The notes below the pieces were generated by a model. It made no database searches and was not told where the DNA came from. It was given only the letters and a program-made list of their open reading frames with translations. Positions 56,998 through 64,000 of a stretch of 64,000 bases of DNA are shown piece after piece. The DNA is taken from the NCBI RefSeq assembly GCF_019399895.1, contig NC_091864.1, positions 2,458,001 to 2,522,000 on the forward strand, read 5' to 3'. The stretch comes from Cardiocondyla obscurior (Eukaryota; Arthropoda; Insecta; Hymenoptera; Formicidae). Position numbers and translations under genes: made by a program. How positions within the stretch are numbered: the first letter of the stretch is position 1; every line of letters starts with the position of its first letter.

Positions 56998-59900
56998 TCA
57001 CAGCCTGATTGGAAGTGAGACGAACGGAGTGTAATTATAAACAACGAGCTTTTGTGAATACTGGCATTTTAAAAAGTTTTTTTTTATGTAAACAATTTTT
57101 AACGAAAAAAAAAGCCTGAGAATTTAATCATTTAAAAAGTATATTGAGTGAAAGAAATTGGGTGAAAAAAGTGCTACTTTAGAATAAATATAGTTCCTTA
57201 CAAAAAAAAAAAAAAAAAAAAAAAAAACGAAAGAACAAAATGAGCTTTAAAATCGATTAGGAATTGAATTTTTTCGCTTAAGAAGAAAATGATATTTCTG
57301 GACAATTTTTGAATGCAAAGAGGTTCCTTATTAAGAAAATTTTGTTACAATAAGTATCCCATGTTGTTACTAGAAGTACTTTCTTTTTAATGTTATCTGA
57401 ATAATCACGAGCATGTTAATTTTTAAAGAAAATTAATAAGATTCGCTTTTAAAATTTTTTAAATATTTTTTTTAAATAAAGACAAAGAGTTTACGATTAT
57501 TTAAAAAGCAAGAGTGCGAGTCATTTAATAATTTTTTCTCAATTATTACTGAACTGTTAACATAAAGTACATACGTTATTTTTATCAGCTAATTTGATTT
57601 ATTATGATTATTATTAAGAAACGTAACATTATTATATAATATTATATTGTATAATATAATATATTATATTATAATATATTATAATATATTATATAATGAG
57701 TTATTTAGTATGCGTTTTTTAAATTTTACATATTTTTCTTTTAACTTAGCGCAAAATGTTCATTTTCGTTAATTATAAATTTATAAATTATCTTTATATT
57801 TTAATATCTTATATTAAAATTATGATTTTATCAGAAACAAAGTGTAAAACATCAGAATTATATTACATGCCTCGTTCTTGATTATAACAATGTATAAATT
57901 AATTATCGATTAAGTTTGAAATTATATTTAATTTACCTTCCTTGAATTTTATATTATTAAATATTTTAACGCAATGCTGCGAATTTAAAGTTACATATTA
58001 CTCTTCCGTAATTGAACAAAAACATTTTATTTGTGTTCAACAATTAATATTTAATTTCAAATTAAATGTAAAAAAATAATTTTTTTTTTTATTTTTTAAA
58101 GTTCTAAATTGTACATGTAACATTATTGTATTTTTAATATTATAGGTTTATGATTCGCACTGTCTGGCATGTGGTTATCCATACATTTAGTTTTGTTTTT
58201 CTTCGGATTTGGATTTCTATATATTCGATAAGCTTTAAACGTAGTTTCGCACGAGCGTGTTTAAAAATAAAGAAATTATCGAATTATAAAAATCTGAACT
58301 CTTAAACTCACGTTAAGTTACGAAGTACGATATGCATATACATATATATGTATACATATATATATGTGTGTGTGTGTATATGTGTGCGTTGCGTTTGCGT
58401 GGTAATATTTAAGACTGCGATCATTTTTTTTTTAGCGTTACGCTGTAATGATAACACCAGAAAAAGGTGATGAGGGAAAAATAGAAATTTCTTAGCAATA
58501 CGGTAGGAAAAAAAAAATAAGAATGAGAAGATAATACCGCGATAGTAGATTTGGAAACGATTCTACGTTTCCTTGTCTCAAAAAGTGTCTTATAACTTTG
58601 TAACGTGCACATCGATAATATATTGCAGCATAGCGCACAAATATGCTTTGTTGTTAATTTTTTTCAGAGTGTTGTTAGGGCGATAATATCGCATGTTTGT
58701 CTTTATCTGTCAGGTATATTAGCATAGATGTTTGAGCGTTACGTTTTACCCGCTTTCCCGTTTTATATGTTTGATGCGAAATATGCTTTAAGTAACTCCG
58801 AAATGCGAGGCGTGAATCTCAATTCGTAACGGCGACAAGTAGCTTCCCCATCGCACATGCTGCAATAGATTTTACGTGAAAGTAGGATAGCTCTTCTTAC
58901 GTCTTTAACTTTAGTATCTCGGTATTTTAATGTTGCGCTAATTACTCGGCTGCTAATTACAATTTTTCCTCACCCGACTTATTTACTGCACCGATAACGG
59001 AAGGTATTTAGGCTAAGTTAACATACAATGATGCACCTAAGAAAGTTTTTCAGTGACATACGAGCGTTGCGATTTGATTTGAATCTGAAAAGAAAAGAAA
59101 AGAAAAAAAAAAGGGTTTTGACCGGTATATATTATCGAATAAAATTCCGAAAATAGGTAAATGCGTACATTTACCCTGTTTTGAGACTGCTAATTCGTAC
59201 GTCCGCGACGAATTAAGAATTATTAGTCATATTTGTGCGTTTCGGCTGTGAAGATTATTCGAAAGTTGTTGATCTGTTTAATTATGTTAATGTAAAGTTA
59301 AAATTTGAGGGAATATTCTTGCCAGCGCGTGTTTAGATAAAACATTAAGAAATAAGCGAAGGACCTAACGTTTATCGGACAATATGGAGAAACATTAATA
59401 AGACAACTGTCGCGTATGAATTAGAATTTGCGGAACGTTCGTTTGCATTGATCAATTCATTATATATCTATGTTATGGAAATATATGTATATCTTGCGAT
59501 ACAAAGGGAATACAATTTACGACGAAATTTTGTTGTTCTGTAAAATGTTACTTATCATAATAAAATCGTACGGTTTACACATGCCCCGCTGTTTCATTGA
59601 GTGTCACCGGCTGTCACGCGATTGCGACAGGGCACGATTATTACGACGTTTCGTGAGCTGCGACTACCTCATGGAAATATCTTCGACCATTCTTTGGAGT
59701 GTAATTCGTTTCTAATTGCATTAGAAGCTCTGCAGCTCGGACCATCGTACGCAATCTCAAGGGAATCCACTTATGTAATTCATCTAAATACTGATCCTGC
59801 CGTCGCGCTTCGTCGCGAAAATGTAAGATAAAGCAACGCATTCTCTCCAAACTTCTCTCTCTTTCTCTCTATCTCTCTCTTTTTCCAAAGTACTTGAATT

Positions 59901-60342
59901 GAAAAATTCTAATGTATGTTCGATCCATTTGTGTCGTCGTCTGCTATGTACAGAGTGTTTCTCGATACATTTTGAGATATAAAATGTTTCAATATTTATT
60001 TAAACATTTGGAGACAAAATTGTGTAAAGAAGAAACGTTGAAAATTACGAGCTTGAATAAACTATTTCAAAATAATTATTCTTATTTTAATTAATTTTTT
60101 TTTGCTTTATATTAATAAATCACGAAACACACTGTACTGTTCTAAATAATTGTATGTTCTAATGACTTGAAAGATTCTCTTTTTTTTTTTTCTTAGATAT
60201 AAACGTCCGAACTAATCAGTCGATATTTAGGATTTGGAAGGACCACATTCGATCGATGATATAGCGGAAGGAAGGCGATAATCCAGTCTTATATTCCTTC
60301 TATTTCTCATTATGCTTACATAAAATTCTGATCATGTTTCAG
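56998..60342 (+). other. 3.3-kb spacer between V39 and V40
   Basis: Very AT-rich, with a 26-base A tract at 57202-57227, TA palindromes at 57633-57697 and a TA/TG microsatellite at 58335-58385. Overlapping frames on both strands at 59600-59850 (slightly GC-richer) have no recognised domain; one plus-strand frame (59725-59831) fits the common phase. Confidence 0.5.
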
Positions 60343-60587
60343 CTAAGCTGCGATTCTTTTGCGACGGATTGCCACGTGAAATTTGGAGGCAGTGCAAGGA
60401 CGAGCTACGGTGCCTCAAGTGTACGAGACGCTACAGCGACTGGCGGAGCCTACGAAAGCACATGAACTTCTTCTGCCAAATGGAACCGCTTTACCCTTGC
60501 CCATACTGTTCTCACAGAGCCAGAATACCCACCCTGTTAAAGTATCACATTATTCGCGAGCACGTATCTCTCGCGGAAACGCGTTGA
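60343..60587 (+). CDS. lola: lola variable terminal exon V40, CCHC + C2H2 zinc fingers
   Basis: 81 residues after acceptor tcatgtttcag (ends 60342). Finger 1 is at 24-45 (CLKCTRRYSDWRSL), finger 2 at 53-74 (CPYCSHRARIPTLLKYH), linker QMEPLYP. Stop TGA at 60585-60587; AATAAA at 60638-60643. Confidence 0.92.
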
Positions 60588-60898
60588 AGTTACGGTGGTG
60601 CGGGACAAGACAACAGCGGTACACTCCTCCAATATTAAATAAAAATAAATGAAAAAGAAAAGCCCACTTTAATTGCTAAAAATTGTTTTCTGTTATAATA
60701 CTAATAAATTCGAATTAATTTTATAGATTTGTTAAATTTAAAAGTTATATTACATGATTGTGAATAGCGAATAAAATAATTATTCTGCGTTATGAAAATG
60801 TAACAAAAAAATATATATAATTTAATATACGGCAGTAATAAAAAACACAATGAAATCAGATGTGATATTAATACAATAAATTGATGTATATTTTTCAG
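60588..60898 (+). other. 3' UTR of V40 and intron
   Basis: AT-rich, V40 poly(A) signal at the start; nothing else. Confidence 0.6.
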
Positions 60899-60948
60899 CG
60901 AAGAATCTCCACGATAATCTCTTCGACATCGATATTATTCAACAATAA
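60899..60948 (+). other. Candidate very short finger-less terminal exon
   Basis: Acceptor tatttttcag (ends 60898) opens the common phase for 16 residues (AKNLHDNLFDIDIIQQ). The stop at 60946-60948 lies inside AATAAA 60944-60949, with another AATAAA at 60957-60962. No exon nearby otherwise needs these signals, which supports a real 3' end here. Confidence 0.4.
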
Positions 60949-61168
60949 ATTGTATTAATAAAGATCATTGAATTTTATTTCCCGAACACTCGAGCTTGTC
61001 TCGATTTCAATTGCGTTAAGAAAGCAATAAAGGTAAAATAAAGAGTCTCATTTTATTTCAGAAGATTCATAAATATGTGCTTAATGTTCACGTGTATGTA
61101 CAACGTAATGAAAAGCTACCTTCCCGAAAGTCTCTGACTGTTCTAATATTTTTGCGTCTAATTTTTAG

Positions 61169-61407
61169 GATTCGGTCCGGCCAGCCAGTTATCCGAAGAT
61201 CTCGGGGAATATGTGGGCAAACCTAATGTGTGCTTGAAATGTGGAAAAAGCTACGCGTGGAAGACAAGTCTCCAACGTCACCTGAGCACCGTGTGCGGCA
61301 CGCAGCACAAATTTTTTTGCAATCTTTGCGGATACACGACCAACCGCAAGGACGTTCTCGTCAGACATATGCGACACGTGCACCAGAGATTTGCAATGGG
61401 TTCGTAA
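61169..61407 (+). CDS. lola: lola variable terminal exon V41, CCHC + C2H2 zinc fingers
   Basis: 79 residues after acceptor ctaatttttag (ends 61168). Finger 1 is at 22-43 (CLKCGKSYAWKTSL), finger 2 at 51-72 (CGYTTNRKDVLVRH), linker GTQHKFF. Short tail FAMGS. Stop TAA at 61405-61407; AATAAA at 61661-61666. Confidence 0.92.
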
Positions 61408-62052
61408 TAAGGCAGGAGCGCGAGTTTCGCGCCGACCGAAACGCATCCCAATCCCTTACGACTCTCAAAGTAGTTCACGTTAATCTTAAAACGTATTTGA
61501 CTGAAATTCGCATATGCAATGTGAACGACCCACCTCCCGTGTTGTGCAATCGATGTGCAATACGTTCTTAAATCAAACCGCCGTATTAGTCGTTATATTG
61601 AATGCATGTATCTGAAATGTGTTGTATTAAACGTCAATGCGTTTTCAGACTGCAGATAATAATAAAGATATATAATGCCGCATTATTAGAAATGAATAAG
61701 GACCGATTTGAATAATATAATATATAAGCTAGATGAGCACGTTCTTTTTAATTCTTATTCGACACTACGACATCACAGTGTATCGGATTTAATTAAATAA
61801 TTGTTTTTTTTTTTAATTTTGCGAAATAAAATCAAGAGTTAAATCGAGGCTGTGTAAAAATTTATATTCACGTAAATAAATTAATTGAGTCGGTTTGTAT
61901 AACGTATGGCCGCATTGATCATTTAACATAATTATGCTTGTATGAAAGTTTATGGCAATCAGACAATTAAGTCTCTTTTATGCGAATAATCGTTTGCGAA
62001 TGTCTCCGTGAGACGAACACGGCTACATCGTAGCTTCCTTCGTCTGTTTCAG
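61408..62052 (+). other. Spacer between V41 and V42
   Basis: V41 3' UTR and AT-rich intron; open frames overlapping V41 in other frames are shadows. Confidence 0.6.
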
Positions 62053-62393
62053 GCAATGACTGTTGGAACGTGCACAGCAGCGGTACCATGCATCATCATA
62101 TGTACAAGCGTTACCTTTGCCCGCATTGTAAGAAAATCTTCGCCACGAAGAGTCTGTTAAAAAGTCACATACGGTTCAGGTGCAAAATGAATCCATGTCA
62201 CGCGACGCTTTCCTGCAGCTTCTGCCCTTACAAGAGCGTATATAAGGGGAACATGGAGAGACACGTGAAAAATGTTCACAGCACCGGTACCTTCACGTTC
62301 CGCTGTGAGCTCTGCACATTTCGCAGTAATTATTCTTTTTGCATTCGCAGACACATGAGAACCTTCCACCGCATGGACGAATCTCAGAAATGA
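62053..62393 (+). CDS. lola: lola variable terminal exon V42, CCHC + two C2H2 zinc fingers
   Basis: 113 residues after acceptor gtctgtttcag (ends 62052). Finger 1 is CCHC at 23-44, finger 2 C2H2 at 55-76 and finger 3 C2H2 at 85-106. The first linker is long (KMNPCHATLS). Unlike V33 and V39, the extra finger is at the C-terminal side. Stop TGA at 62391-62393; AATAAA at 62446-62451. Confidence 0.93.
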
Positions 62394-63201
62394 ACTAGCA
62401 TATTCCCTCCCGTAGATTCTCGTTTTGGTTTCCTCATCGTTGTATAATAAATATGTATGTATTATTATTAATTTTTAAATAAATGATAAAACCTGATGCA
62501 TTAGCATTCCTCTTTAGTCTTCGAGTGAACGAACGGAGAACAGTTTACGACTTGCCAAGTTTGACATTCAGAAAAATATTTTAAAAATTTAGTGTAAAAT
62601 AAATTATAATTATAAATTAATCGGTAACGTTATTTTTTTTTTTTTTTTTTTTTTTTTTACGTCTCGAATAATTTATAAACTATTTTATTTTTTATCAATG
62701 TATTATATGAGACTGTGTTGCGCATCGAGTTTATTTAAATGTTCGACGTTAACTTGATAATATTGATCTCCAAGACCTGACAGCGTTTAACGTGTTAATA
62801 TATACAATATAATCCTATTTTCTATATCTTACGCATGTTATCTAAAAAAAATTATTATAATTAGATATTAAAAATATATTTAAAAAAAGAATTACGTTTG
62901 TGTCTCGTATAATTTTATTTCATATGTTTAAACCAAATGTATTACATGTATATATACTTTTAATTTGATATATATTTTATTTTTCTTAACATGTTTATAA
63001 GATTTAAATAAAAGCTCTCCACAGTAATTAAAAATAATTTTACTTTTAAAATATTTTTAATTTTCTTTTTTACGATTTAAGAATATGTACACATATGCAG
63101 TATTTTTACTAAATCGTTAATAAAATAATTACAATTAATATATCGTAATTATGTATCAACAGATTGCTTACATTAATCAGTTATTGACATTATTCTTTCA
63201 G
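62394..63201 (+). other. Spacer after V42
   Basis: V42 3' UTR, a T tract at 62632-62658, and very AT-rich intron. Confidence 0.6.
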
Positions 63202-63419
63202 CTTGGTGTACCTTATCACGTACATATATTCTCTTCGTAAGAAAACTGATAAATGCAACGTCGGCAGAAGCTCGGTATGACGCAAGCGGATTTTTCAGAA
63301 ATCACAGGTTTTCACTCCAATTAATTCTTGGACTTTCAACAATTTCCATCTCAGCAATACCCGCGATATTAATAACTCTTTTTATCGATCTCCACGATAT
63401 CAAATTATGGCGGTATTAA
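63202..63419 (+). other. Candidate common-phase open frame, finger-less
   Basis: Acceptor ttctttcag (ends 63201) opens the common phase for 72 residues without Met. The second half is hydrophobic and membrane-like, which is unexpected for a nuclear factor. No AATAAA directly follows. Probably chance, listed because the length is unusual for this composition. Confidence 0.2.
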
Positions 63420-63587
63420 TCGCGAGGTTCTTTCAGAATGTTCAAACGAGGTGCATTTTATTCTGCGATCAGTTTCCCTCATTAATCGATTTGACATTGA
63501 TGTTTTAGCGTTGCGGCACGAAAGGGCGTACGAAAAGGACGATGCGCAACATCAGCTAGTAGGAACTAGGAGGAGATTTGGCATCAG

Positions 63588-63792
63588 GATTATGCCACGA
63601 AACGTACGGGAAGATTTACGTATTCGCGGATTGCGGCAAGACTTACGCGTTTGGAAGATCTCTGTAGAGGCTATCGGAAATTAGAGTGCGTAAATGCGAG
63701 GCCGAGGCTAAGCTGTGACGTGTGCTCGTACAAAATCCCCCCACAATTGGTGCCTGAACCGGCATAAGAAACGTCACCGCTTTTTAAAATAG
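63588..63792 (+). pseudogene. lola variable exon V43, decayed pseudo-exon
   Basis: Fragments of a finger pair lie in three reading frames. The first part (YGKIYVFADCGKTYAF) has Phe at the first Cys position and runs into TAG at 63665-63667. After an apparent 2-base loss the next frame gives YRKLEC and RPRLSCDVCSYK. A further shift gives LNRHKKRH before TAG 63790-63792. An acceptor AG at 63586-63587 fits the phase but has no pyrimidine tract. AATAAA at 63819-63824. No intact protein is possible. Confidence 0.7.
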
Positions 63793-64000
63793 AGCTCATG
63801 AAACTGTGTTAAACGTGAAATAAAATGGAAGTCTTTTCCATAACATATGCAATGTACATACAATGTCTATTTTTTTATTTATTTATTTTTTTTTTTTTCT
63901 ATTTTAATTTTTGAATTTTAGTTATTAAATTTTATAGCGATTTATAATCTTAGAATACCGAAAAGCGAATCAATGTTTGTACATATTATTTCAGTAATGA
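63793..64000 (+). other. Window end, intronic
   Basis: AT-rich with T tracts. An acceptor-like ttatttcag ends at 63994, so another variable exon might start at the edge, but too little is visible. Confidence 0.4.

Overview
The window looks like a stretch of an insect nuclear genome: AT-rich spacers with long T and A homopolymers, GT/AG introns with pyrimidine-rich acceptors, AATAAA poly(A) signals and microsatellites. The density and style of the exons suggest Hymenoptera (ant, bee or wasp), but that is inference. Almost everything coding belongs to one gene. The plus strand carries a long array of short alternative 3'-terminal exons, each encoding a CCHC zinc finger, a short linker (typically G-x-x-P-x-F-x) and a C2H2 finger. 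This is the signature of the variable-exon region of longitudinals lacking (lola), a BTB-zinc-finger transcription factor gene of insects. The common 5' exons with the BTB domain are not in the window and must lie upstream.

The exons are numbered V1 to V43 here, left to right. Forty carry zinc-finger coding sequence in a usable frame, and V28 instead encodes a Pipsqueak-type helix-turn-helix. V11 holds half a finger and V43 is a decayed pseudo-exon. Every unit starts with AG followed by two bases and then the finger frame, so all accept the same upstream exon end, which leaves one base of a split codon. If that base is G, residue 1 is always D, G, E, A or V. It cannot be T, because several exons begin GA, AG or AA. 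Most units have their own AATAAA, so each defines one C-terminal isoform with its own DNA-binding module. Residue positions below count the split codon as residue 1.

Layout: 1-9.7 kb holds V1-V9, where V5 is split over two exons. 9.7-14.6 kb holds V10 (first finger lost), V11 (half finger) and V12. 16.2-18.9 kb holds V13-V15. 19.1-20.4 kb holds an apparent antisense spliced non-coding transcript with a GC-rich 5' end. 21.1-25.9 kb holds V16-V19 and a possible finger-less terminal exon. 26-28.9 kb is a spacer with a 383-bp GA microsatellite. 28.9-36.2 kb holds V20-V26, 39.3-49.2 kb V27-V33 including the Psq exon V28, 50.3-54.9 kb the related group V34-V38, 56.2-57 kb the long three-finger exon V39, and 60.3-63.8 kb V40-V43.

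Together the exons would give one BTB protein many interchangeable DNA-binding tails. The most notable observations are the Psq exon, the two-exon variable V5, several exons with broken or altered fingers, a set of candidate finger-less terminal exons that obey the same phase rule, and the antisense transcript. All calls come from reading the sequence; no database search or transcript data were available.
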